Positions 1 to 5,930 of a stretch of DNA of 7,090 bases are shown piece by piece. Source of the DNA: Chthoniobacteraceae bacterium (lineage in GTDB: Bacteria > Verrucomicrobiota > Verrucomicrobiia > Chthoniobacterales > Chthoniobacteraceae); NCBI GenBank assembly GCA_947478975.1, contig CANJYI010000146.1:1-7090 (forward strand). The letters are read 5' to 3'. The position numbers and the translations under genes are program-made. The notes below the pieces were generated by a model that saw only the letters and a list, made by a program, of their open reading frames with translations, was not told where the DNA came from and did no database searches. Each line of letters starts with the position of its first letter. The stretch's first letter is position 1.

Positions 1-276
1 GACGATCACGGCCGTATTTCTACTGGCCCCTATGCAGGACTCCAAGCGAGCGCGGCCATTGTGATGGAAGGGGACTGGAATCACACCAAGCGTGACACCG
101 AAATCGGGCCGCCGAAAATGAAACTCGAACAACTTCAATCGACATTGAGCCGGTTTCAGACACTTGAAAATGCCCTGATGTTCAACTGCGAAATTTATCA
201 GGACGGCACATTGTCCCCCGCCACGGTGGAGTTGCTCCACAGCCTCAATCCGGCGCAAGGAGCAACCGCACGCTAA
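1..276 (+). CDS. C-terminal fragment of an unrecognised protein (5' end outside window)
   Basis: The frame is open from base 1 to a TAA at 274-276 and gives 91 visible residues, so the true start lies upstream. The GTG at 61 and ATG at 64 are in-frame codons, not a convincing start, because the reading frame before them already looks coding. I see no membrane segment, cysteine motif or catalytic signature. The stretch LMFNCEIYQDGTLSP near the end resembles the closing strand of barrel-type glycosidase-like proteins from Planctomycetota and Verrucomicrobiota, which often end with a phrase of the type 'FN/WDV-x-x-x-DG-x-I-x-P'. That is recollection of a pattern, not a family assignment. Only 18 bases separate its stop from the ATG of the downstream cytochrome gene, so the two may be co-transcribed. 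The function is unknown. Confidence 0.6.
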   Translation, partial: DDHGRISTGPYAGLQASAAIVMEGDWNHTKRDTEIGPPKMKLEQLQSTLSRFQTLENALMFNCEIYQDGTLSPATVELLHSLNPAQGATAR

Positions 277-294
277 CCTCCAACAGTTCCCTTG

Positions 295-2946
295 ATGCGT
301 GGCCCCCACCTTCCCTTGGCAGCCCTTATATGGAGCGCCTTCTCCAGTTTTTCATCTGGAGCGACCGTTGCGCCTCAAGCCGCTGTGAACAAAAAATACG
401 ACGTATTCTTCAAAGAGTACTGCGTGTCCTGTCATGACGAGGAAAAGCACAAAGGCAGTGTGCGTCTGGATAACCTGTCCTTTGAAATCAACTCGATGGA
501 AGCAGCCGAGCGCTGGCAGAAGGTGTTGAATTCGCTGAACTCCGGAGAGATGCCTCCGGAGGACAAGAAGCAACCGGACAAGGTGCTAAAGACAGATTTC
601 CTCGAGCATCTCTCTCAGGAGATGGTCGTGGCACGCAAAACCATCGGAGATACAAACGGTAAAATCACCCTGCGTCGCCTCAACCGCCGCGAATATAAAA
701 ACACCATCCGCGACCTGCTGGGAATGGACGTAAGTGTGGCGGATCTGCCGGCAGACGGCAGCCCTGGCACTTTCGACACCGTGGGTTCGAGCCTGTTTAT
801 GTCGAGCAGTCAGTTCGAGTCGTACCGCCAGCTCGGACGCAAGTCTCTCGATGCCGCTATTGAACTTTTCGCGACGCCTCAGGCTCCCCGAAAGCAGCAC
901 ATCGAACCAGAGGAACGCGTCAACCCGTCGGTGGAGTCGGAGATGATCCGCCAGGGCAGCATCCGCAAGCGCGTGGCCATGTGGACCCGCGAAGTCGATG
1001 CAGCAGCCGCCCGTCCCGAGAACGCAAAGAGCGTCGCTGAAATCCGCGCGAAGGCGGAAACCAAGCCCAACCAGTTTTATCATTCGTGGGACAAAATCAC
1101 GGGCGCTCCGCCCCCCCTCGATTTCGGGTTTGTGGATGCCGTGGATGTCTTTCATCACCAGAGCCAGTGGAACAATCTGATCCCGTTTATCGTCGACTAC
1201 CTGAGCCTCCCAAAGGTTCGCTCCGGGATTTACCTCACCCCGGGAATTTCTGCCACGAGAGCTTACACCTGTTTCGTACCCAACGACTGGCCTGCCGGCG
1301 ACTACCTCCTGCGCATCCGCCTCGCTTCCGTCGGCTCGCTGTCGTTGATGCCTTCCCGCACTGAACTAAAACCCACTCCCACGCGGCCCCCGGCCGGGCG
1401 CCGCCAGTTTCTGGACATCACCCTCGGCGATGCCGAAAAGGTGCTCAGCGCCCACCATATTACTGGCACTATGGAACAACCGCAGGAGCTCGTCGTACCC
1501 ATCAGCGTCGAAAAAGGGGGAACACGGCACTTTAAGCTGCGCGAAACAAATCCGGAAATCAGTAACGCGGACGTCGATAAGAACCCCGCGATCTGGATCG
1601 ACTGGGTTGAGTTCGAAGGGCCCCTGAATACGACCCGGCCCACACCGGTTGCCATACAGGCGATCCAGACCCTTCTCACGAAAGGTGCCAACACCGAACA
1701 TAGTGTACGCGAAACGCTGGAGACTTTTGCCGTGCAGGCCTTCCGGAGCAAGATTCCGTCGCGAGCATACATCGATAAGTTGCTAGCTCTTTATCAGGCG
1801 CGCAGGGAAGCGGGCGAGAAACCTGAAATCGCTATCCGCACGCCGCTTTCGCTCGTTCTCGCGTCGCCGCATTTTCTATATCTCTCCGAACCGGTGCCTG
1901 AGAAGGAACGCCGACCGCTCACCGATTTGGAATTGGCAACCCGCCTCTCGTATTTCCTGTGGAGCGCGCCACCCGACCACCAACTCCTCTCGCTTGCCCA
2001 ACATGGGCAACTTCAACAACCCGCCATTTTGAAAGGCGAAGTCGAACGCCTCCTTGCCAGCGAGAAAGCCCGGGAACTGTTCACGGGCTTTACCCGCCAA
2101 TGGCTAGGAATCGATCGCCTCGATTTCTTTATGTTTAATCCCAAACGCTATCCGACGTTTTCGTCGGCCGTGAAAGAGGCAGCTCGGGAAGAGGTCTATT
2201 CCACAGTGGGTTGGCTGCTCAAAAACAACCGCAGCCTCACAAATCTGCTCACCTCCGACGAGGTCGTCGTCAACGGGTTGCTCGCCAACTATTACAAGCT
2301 GGACGGTGTCACTGGCGACGAGTTCCGGCCGGTGAGCGTGCCGCCAGAGTCGCCCCGGGGCGGTCTGCTCGGCATGGCCGCAATCCTCGCAATGGGCAGC
2401 AATGGAGAGCATACCAGTCCCGTTGAGCGCGGAGCCTGGGTCATGAGAAAAATGCTATTCACGCCGCCACCACCTGCGCCGCCAAACGTCCCGCAACTCA
2501 CGCGACTCGAAGGGCAACTACTCACCACCCGAGAGCGGCTGTCCGCTCACCAGGAAGATCCTCAATGTGCGAGCTGCCATCGTAGGATCGATCCGATCGG
2601 CTTCGGGTTGGAGAACTTCGATGCCGTGGGACAATGGCGCACCCAAGACGGTTACGAAAAGGCGGGCGTCGGCAAAAAGACGTGGGAGATCGAGCCCGCC
2701 GGAGCTTTCCACAATGGACCGGCGTTCGCCAATTATCTCGAACTGCGCTCCTTGATTGCAGCCAAGCCGGAAAACTTTGCACGCGGCTTTACTGAATCGT
2801 TGGTTGAATACGGTTTGGGCAGGGCGTGTGGATTCAGTGATCAGGACCTCGTTCAGGAGATCATTCAACATGCCCGCAAAAGCGACTTTGCGATGCAGGA
2901 GTTTTTTCAAGCTTTAGTCGCAAGCAAGGCCTTCCACACCAAATAA
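295..2946 (+). CDS. Secreted DUF1592-family planctomycete-type cytochrome c (PSCyt1-DUF1587-CBM-like-DUF1595-DUF1592-DUF1588-DUF1585)
   Basis: This is a complete 883-residue protein, predicted to be exported and to carry haem c. Its role is probably electron transfer or oxidation outside the cytoplasm, with unknown substrate. The N-terminus has a Sec-type signal peptide: basic/polar start, hydrophobic stretch around residues 6-17, then a small-residue SSGATVA region. Domains in order, assigned by eye: PSCyt1 with CVSCH at 43-47; DUF1587 from about 124 (LRRLNRREYKNTIRDLLG); a beta-rich segment at about 309-444 resembling the carbohydrate-binding-like module often inserted in this family; DUF1595 at about 471-532 ending SPHFLYLSEP; DUF1592 at about 542-672 (ATRLSYFLWSAPPD); DUF1588 at about 688-788 with the proline-rich PPPPAPPNVP linker and a second haem motif CASCH at 758-762; DUF1585 at about 811-881. 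I prefer the ATG at 295; a TTG at 292 is directly in front and adds one residue. No Shine-Dalgarno is visible. The gene is 13 bases upstream of its DUF1552 partner. Confidence 0.93.
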   Translation: MRGPHLPLAALIWSAFSSFSSGATVAPQAAVNKKYDVFFKEYCVSCHDEEKHKGSVRLDNLSFEINSMEAAERWQKVLNSLNSGEMPPEDKKQPDKVLKTDFLEHLSQEMVVARKTIGDTNGKITLRRLNRREYKNTIRDLLGMDVSVADLPADGSPGTFDTVGSSLFMSSSQFESYRQLGRKSLDAAIELFATPQAPRKQHIEPEERVNPSVESEMIRQGSIRKRVAMWTREVDAAAARPENAKSVAEIRAKAETKPNQFYHSWDKITGAPPPLDFGFVDAVDVFHHQSQWNNLIPFIVDYLSLPKVRSGIYLTPGISATRAYTCFVPNDWPAGDYLLRIRLASVGSLSLMPSRTELKPTPTRPPAGRRQFLDITLGDAEKVLSAHHITGTMEQPQELVVPISVEKGGTRHFKLRETNPEISNADVDKNPAIWIDWVEFEGPLNTTRPTPVAIQAIQTLLTKGANTEHSVRETLETFAVQAFRSKIPSRAYIDKLLALYQARREAGEKPEIAIRTPLSLVLASPHFLYLSEPVPEKERRPLTDLELATRLSYFLWSAPPDHQLLSLAQHGQLQQPAILKGEVERLLASEKARELFTGFTRQWLGIDRLDFFMFNPKRYPTFSSAVKEAAREEVYSTVGWLLKNNRSLTNLLTSDEVVVNGLLANYYKLDGVTGDEFRPVSVPPESPRGGLLGMAAILAMGSNGEHTSPVERGAWVMRKMLFTPPPPAPPNVPQLTRLEGQLLTTRERLSAHQEDPQCASCHRRIDPIGFGLENFDAVGQWRTQDGYEKAGVGKKTWEIEPAGAFHNGPAFANYLELRSLIAAKPENFARGFTESLVEYGLGRACGFSDQDLVQEIIQHARKSDFAMQEFFQALVASKAFHTK

Positions 2947-2959
2947 CCCCCCACAACTT

Positions 2960-4243
2960 ATGGCCACTTTATCTCGTCGTCATTTCCTCCGAAGTGCAAG
3001 CGCGCTGATCGCATTGCCTGCGCTGGAGTCGTTTGGATTCCGGCGGTTTGCCTCAGCTGCGGCTCCGGTAGTCTCGATACCAAAGCGCTTTATATTTTTA
3101 GGATTCGGCTTTGGCGTCACCAACGAAACGTGGTTTCCAGACCAGAAAACCACAGGTGAAAATTACACCCTGCCTCCGGGGTTGGCGCCACTTGCGCTCC
3201 ACCAGAAAGACTTCACTGTGGTTCAGGGCTGCAGGCATCGATTCAGCGACAATCCGCATGGAGGAAGCACCTTCTGGCTTACTGGAGCGAACCCATTCTC
3301 CGAACCGGGACAAAGCTTTCACAACACGATTTCAGCCGACCAGATCGCCGCCGCCCAACTCGGAAAAGAAACGCGCTTCACCTCAGTCCAGCTTTGCAGC
3401 AGCGAACCCGCAAGCACCGGACACGGTGCGGGTCTTTCACTTGCCTGGGACGACCACGGTAAACCGATCCCGGGATTTGAAACGCCTCTGAAGGCATTCC
3501 ACAAAATGTTCTCGCCCGAAACCGCTCCTTTGGCACAGCGGAAGGCCATGTTACTTCAGGAGCGTAGTATTCTCGACACCGTACTCGAGGATGTAAACGA
3601 CATCAGTCGGGGGCTGAACAAAACCGACACCGACAAAGTGTCCGAGTACTTACAGAGCTTACGGGACATTGAGACGCGCCTCGCAAAAGAAGAGAAATGG
3701 CTCACCGTTGAAAAGCCGAAGGCCCCGCTCTCGGCCCCCGGCGAAGGGCTGGCTGGGCGCGAGGAAATCAAGGTGATGTACGACCTGTTGGTGGCGGCTC
3801 TTCAAACGGATCTCACCCGGGTGGTGACCTATCGCCAACCGATCAGTTCCCTGCTCTCCAGTATTGGGGTGAAGGTGGCGGCCCACGACATGAGCCACTA
3901 TTCGCCAGGCGAACGGATGGAAGCTTCCCAAAGACGCGACTCAGTACAAAGCGAACTGTTGGCCGGTTTGCTCGATAAACTCAAAACCACCTCGGCAGCA
4001 GAGGGATCAAGTCTTTTCGACCACACAACTCTCGCCTTCGGTAGCAACCTCCGTACGGGCCACTACCTGGATAATTGCCCAACCATCCTCGCGGGGGGCG
4101 GAGCCGGGATTAAACTTGGCCAGCATGTGGTGCTCCCGAAAGACACGCCGCTTTGCAATGTGTGGCTCACGATCCTCAAGGGGGCCGGGATCCAATTAGA
4201 CCGCATCGGCGACAGCACTGGGATACTCACGGCTCTTGGTTGA
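2960..4243 (+). CDS. Tat-exported DUF1552 (HXXSHH) family protein
   Basis: This is a complete 427-residue protein, about the usual length for the DUF1552 family. The N-terminus is a twin-arginine signal (SRRHFLRS at residues 5-12, then a hydrophobic stretch and a likely cut near FASA-AAP, residue 33), so the protein should be folded in the cytoplasm, perhaps with a cofactor or metal, before export. Family landmarks are visible: the helical segment GLNKTDTDKVSEYLQSLRDI from residue 218, the family's namesake histidine motif as HDMSHY at 309-314, and the C-terminal LAFGSNLRTGHYLDN and TILAGGGAG segments. The final histidine of the HXXSHH signature is replaced here by tyrosine. The ATG at 2960 is the only start that gives the Tat signal; no Shine-Dalgarno precedes it. 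The gene follows the DUF1592-family cytochrome after 13 bases, so they are almost certainly one transcript, and this pairing is typical of the family. The biochemical role is not established. Confidence 0.93.
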   Translation: MATLSRRHFLRSASALIALPALESFGFRRFASAAAPVVSIPKRFIFLGFGFGVTNETWFPDQKTTGENYTLPPGLAPLALHQKDFTVVQGCRHRFSDNPHGGSTFWLTGANPFSEPGQSFHNTISADQIAAAQLGKETRFTSVQLCSSEPASTGHGAGLSLAWDDHGKPIPGFETPLKAFHKMFSPETAPLAQRKAMLLQERSILDTVLEDVNDISRGLNKTDTDKVSEYLQSLRDIETRLAKEEKWLTVEKPKAPLSAPGEGLAGREEIKVMYDLLVAALQTDLTRVVTYRQPISSLLSSIGVKVAAHDMSHYSPGERMEASQRRDSVQSELLAGLLDKLKTTSAAEGSSLFDHTTLAFGSNLRTGHYLDNCPTILAGGGAGIKLGQHVVLPKDTPLCNVWLTILKGAGIQLDRIGDSTGILTALG

Positions 4244-4392
4244 GGCGCCGCGGGGCGGGCTACGAAGGGTTTCATGATAACGAAGACAGGTCGTCTCGTG
4301 CTGTGGCGCGGCTTCCGCCCAAATACGGCAATGAAAGTTCGGTGAATGTGATACCACTCGGTTTCAAAATAGGAGATGCACCTCAAAGGTAC

Positions 4393-4407
4393 CGCGTTTC
4401 AGACGCG
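4393..4407. repeat. Small perfect inverted repeat (hairpin)
   Basis: CGCGT and ACGCG form a perfect 5-bp stem around the loop TTCAG. A second possible pairing, CCGCG with CGCGG, spans 4392-4414 and would compete with it. There is no T-run after the hairpin on either strand, so it is not a typical intrinsic terminator. It could be part of a dispersed intergenic repeat or be fortuitous in GC-rich sequence. Confidence 0.25.
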
Positions 4408-4518
4408 CCCGCGGGGTGAGTCTCTGTACGCTGTCTCCGAAGCAGGTAAAGACATGGCTGTCGCCCTAAAGCACCCATGTGCCGGTAGACTGATGTGTCC
4501 CCTGAACCTGGAGAGTTC

Positions 4519-4556
4519 TCAGCCGGTGGTGTCGCTGCGCTCAACCGCCGCTTTCA
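4519..4556. repeat. Putative dispersed palindromic repeat, 'ERSDTTG' type
   Basis: CGGTGGT (4524-4530) pairs with ACCGCCG (4544-4550) as a 7-bp stem with one G-T mismatch/wobble, around a 13-base GTCGCTGCGCTCA loop. Read on the minus strand this gives AAVERSDTTG; on the plus strand it gives QPVVSLRS or GGVAALNRR, depending on frame. I remember these peptide strings as recurring in spurious ORFs across planctomycete and verrucomicrobial genomes, which suggests a REP-like dispersed element. Only one copy is visible in the window, so its repeat status rests on recollection. It lies at the point where the neighbouring gene fragment stops. Confidence 0.45.
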
Positions 4557-4691
4557 TGCCTCCGGCATCCGATCCTCCATTGCCGTTTTTAGGCTGATGG
4601 ATTTGGTGACGGGCTCCGCAGAAGACATCGTGGTCAGCGAAGCCAACAGCAGCGCGGTAAAAACGGTGGGTGTGTCTTTCGTGCGGGGCAA
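4554..4691 (-). pseudogene. Orphan signal-peptide fragment of a lost secreted protein
   Basis: On the minus strand a 45-codon frame reads TKDTPTVFTALLLASL and then TTMSSAEP, a convincing Sec signal peptide (polar start, hydrophobic core, small residues before a likely cut at SSA-EP). About 20 further residues follow to a TGA at 4554-4556. There is no ATG at the expected place; the codon in front of KDTPTV is ACG (4680-4682), one transition away from ATG. Many secreted sulfatases and hydrolases of these phyla begin with a similar leader, but nothing of a mature domain is left, so the parent cannot be named. It begins about 23 bases after the stop of the DUF1552 remnant, as the next gene of the same operon would, and is cut off at the ERSDTTG-type repeat. 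The fragment could also be chance. Confidence 0.4.
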
Positions 4692-4704
4692 TGGCTCGAT
4701 TCAT

Positions 4705-5371
4705 TCACACCATTTCCAGTCCCTTCATTGTACCCTTGCCCGTGCTGAACTCTTCCATCTCAAGACCAAGGCGTTGGAGCATGGAGACGAAGAGGTTCGG
4801 GAGCGGGTAGTAGTTCTTTGTGTCAAAGGCGAGATGCTGGCCGTGCTTGAAGCCACCCCCGGCGAGAAGCACGGGGAGGTTTATGTTGCTGTGCGAGCTC
4901 GCGTTGCCCATAGGGGTGCCATACAGGACCATGGTACGCTCGAGCAGGGTTTGTCCGTCCTCTTTCGCGGCGGAGAGCGTCGTGAGAAAGTTGTTCAACG
5001 CCGCAAACTGGCCTTCCTCGTGGACACGGAGTTCCGCGATGGTTTCGGCCCGGTTGCCGTGGTGCGTAATGTTGTGGATGACGGTGGTGTCGATGAAGAA
5101 GGTGACGAACCGCGTGGAGTCGGTTTCCAGTGCGAGATTCACGACGTCGAGCGTGAGCTGGGTGCGGCGGACGAACTCACGGGCGTCGTCGATGTCTGTG
5201 GGCGGCTGCGCTTGGACCACAGCCTTCGGCTTGTATTCCCAAGCCTCGGAACTGTGCAGGGGCTGCTCCAGCTAGCGCACGGAAGTAATATTGGTCCATG
5301 CGCTGCTGATCGGATTTGGAACGGCTGGGGTTGAGTCGCTTTGGATGCAGATGTTCATGGTGGAGGCTCAT
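4705..5371 (-). pseudogene. Decayed DUF1552 gene (internal deletion, frameshift and in-frame stop)
   Basis: The 3' part (from 5220 down to the TGA at 4705-4707) encodes a clean DUF1552 C-terminal half: the histidine motif as HNITHH (5076-5059), then LPVLLAGGGFKHGQHLAF and NLFVSMLQRLGLE. Reading upstream in the same frame gives SVR-stop-LEQPLHSSEAWEYKPKA, with TAG at 5272-5274 where the family has a glutamate (SVRELEQ). Just before it, SKSDQQRMDQYY continues only in another frame, so the frame shifts near 5284, equivalent to two missing bases. Compared with the intact plus-strand paralogue, homology starts at its residue about 219. The roughly 218 N-terminal residues, including the Tat signal, are missing, and only about 12 residues (MSLHHEHLHPKR) precede it. 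The ATG at 5371 sits 10 bases after the upstream gene's stop, suggesting that the original start region was kept and the middle deleted. A short product from the GTG at 5220 is possible but would lack an export signal. Confidence 0.88.
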
Positions 5372-5381
5372 TGGTGAATGG

Positions 5382-5924
5382 TTACGGGGTAGGAAGACCG
5401 ATCCGGTCTTTCTTCATCTTTTCGATCAACGTGTCGCGGTTAGTCTTCTTGGGATCGATCCAGGCGATGAGCTCGCTGAAGTCGCCGCTGAGACGCACCG
5501 ATTCTACACCGTCAAGCCCCGCGATGGAGTTGCAGGTGCCGAGGCGGCAGCCCTTACAGTCCGGGATCACGATCTTGAAGTTCAGGCGCTGAAGTTCATC
5601 CTGAGGAATAGGGCAGAGTGGCCTGAGGCTGAAGCTGCCCTGCGTGGCTGTCCGTAGCTTTTCATTAAGGCGTTTCTCGATTTCTTCCGGTTTCAGCGGC
5701 TTCTCGGGATTGTAGTTGGGAAACAACGCGGTGAAGCCGTAGCGCAGGATGACCTCCGCTTTCTCGTGATCAATGCCCACCAGTTGCACTTCGGGAATCG
5801 CCTTCATGGACTCGCGCAGATCGGCTTCACGCTCGGGAGCGCTGAGCCCGAGGATTCGATGGGTGCTTTCTTCAGCAAGCGCGCCTGATGCGATGAGGCA
5901 AAGGATGAGAAGGAGTGACTTCAT
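5382..5924 (-). CDS. Small secreted protein with HMA-like (heavy-metal-associated) ferredoxin-fold domain
   Basis: This is a complete 180-residue protein. Residues 1-17 (MKSLLLILCLIASGALA) form a clear Sec signal peptide. Residues about 21-92 look like a diverged beta-alpha-beta unit without cysteines. Residues about 113-172 resemble a heavy-metal-associated domain: FKIVIPDCKGCRLGTC, then GLDGVESV, then a strand AWIDPKK and a last helix. In HMA proteins the loop between first strand and first helix is GMxCxxC; here it is C123-x2-C126-x4-C131, with a further cysteine at 104. Binding of copper or another soft metal outside the cytoplasm is a fair inference, but not shown. The start ATG lies 6 bases after the stop of the DUF1592-family gene, and the stop lies 10 bases before the ATG of the DUF1552 remnant, so all three belong to one operon. 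The plus-strand module has no counterpart. No Shine-Dalgarno is visible. Confidence 0.8.
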   Translation of the reverse strand: MKSLLLILCLIASGALAEESTHRILGLSAPEREADLRESMKAIPEVQLVGIDHEKAEVILRYGFTALFPNYNPEKPLKPEEIEKRLNEKLRTATQGSFSLRPLCPIPQDELQRLNFKIVIPDCKGCRLGTCNSIAGLDGVESVRLSGDFSELIAWIDPKKTNRDTLIEKMKKDRIGLPTP

Positions 5925-5930
5925 ACGAGA

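Larger units (their letters stand above)
4244..4704. other. Convergent intergenic region without an intact gene
   Basis: About 460 bases separate the ends of the plus-strand module and the minus-strand DUF1552 remnant. It contains an orphan signal-peptide-like fragment on the minus strand (4554-4691), a repeat-like palindromic segment (4519-4556) and a short perfect hairpin (4393-4407). The part from 4244 to about 4380 holds nothing I recognise; short open frames cross it but lack coding character or known motifs. No hairpin followed by a T-run is visible on either strand near the two gene ends, so transcription termination is not explained by a standard intrinsic terminator. Confidence 0.6.

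Noticed and set aside
1111..1117. Seven-C run as a frameshift or phase-variation site in the plus-strand cytochrome gene
   Set aside because: The frame is continuous through it with family-consistent protein on both sides; a single C-run of this length in GC-rich coding DNA is not evidence of phase variation.
586..1158. 190-codon minus-strand ORF
   Set aside because: Antisense shadow of the plus-strand DUF1587 and following region; no recognisable features.
4063..4386. 107-codon minus-strand ORF overlapping the end of the intact DUF1552 gene
   Set aside because: More than half overlaps the conserved DUF1552 C-terminus in antisense; no motif or coding character in the rest.
4393..4414. Intrinsic terminator
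   Set aside because: The stem is only 5 bp and no T-run follows on either strand.
5272..5290. Programmed frameshift or stop-codon recoding in the DUF1552 remnant
   Set aside because: There is no slippery heptamer or downstream structure I can see. The N-terminal half is absent too and a stop plus a frameshift occur together, so decay is the simpler explanation.
4495..5334. 279-codon plus-strand ORF
   Set aside because: It is antisense to the DUF1552 remnant, which has clear family motifs on the minus strand; the plus-strand product is low-information (runs of V/R/G/E) and begins inside the intergenic repeat.
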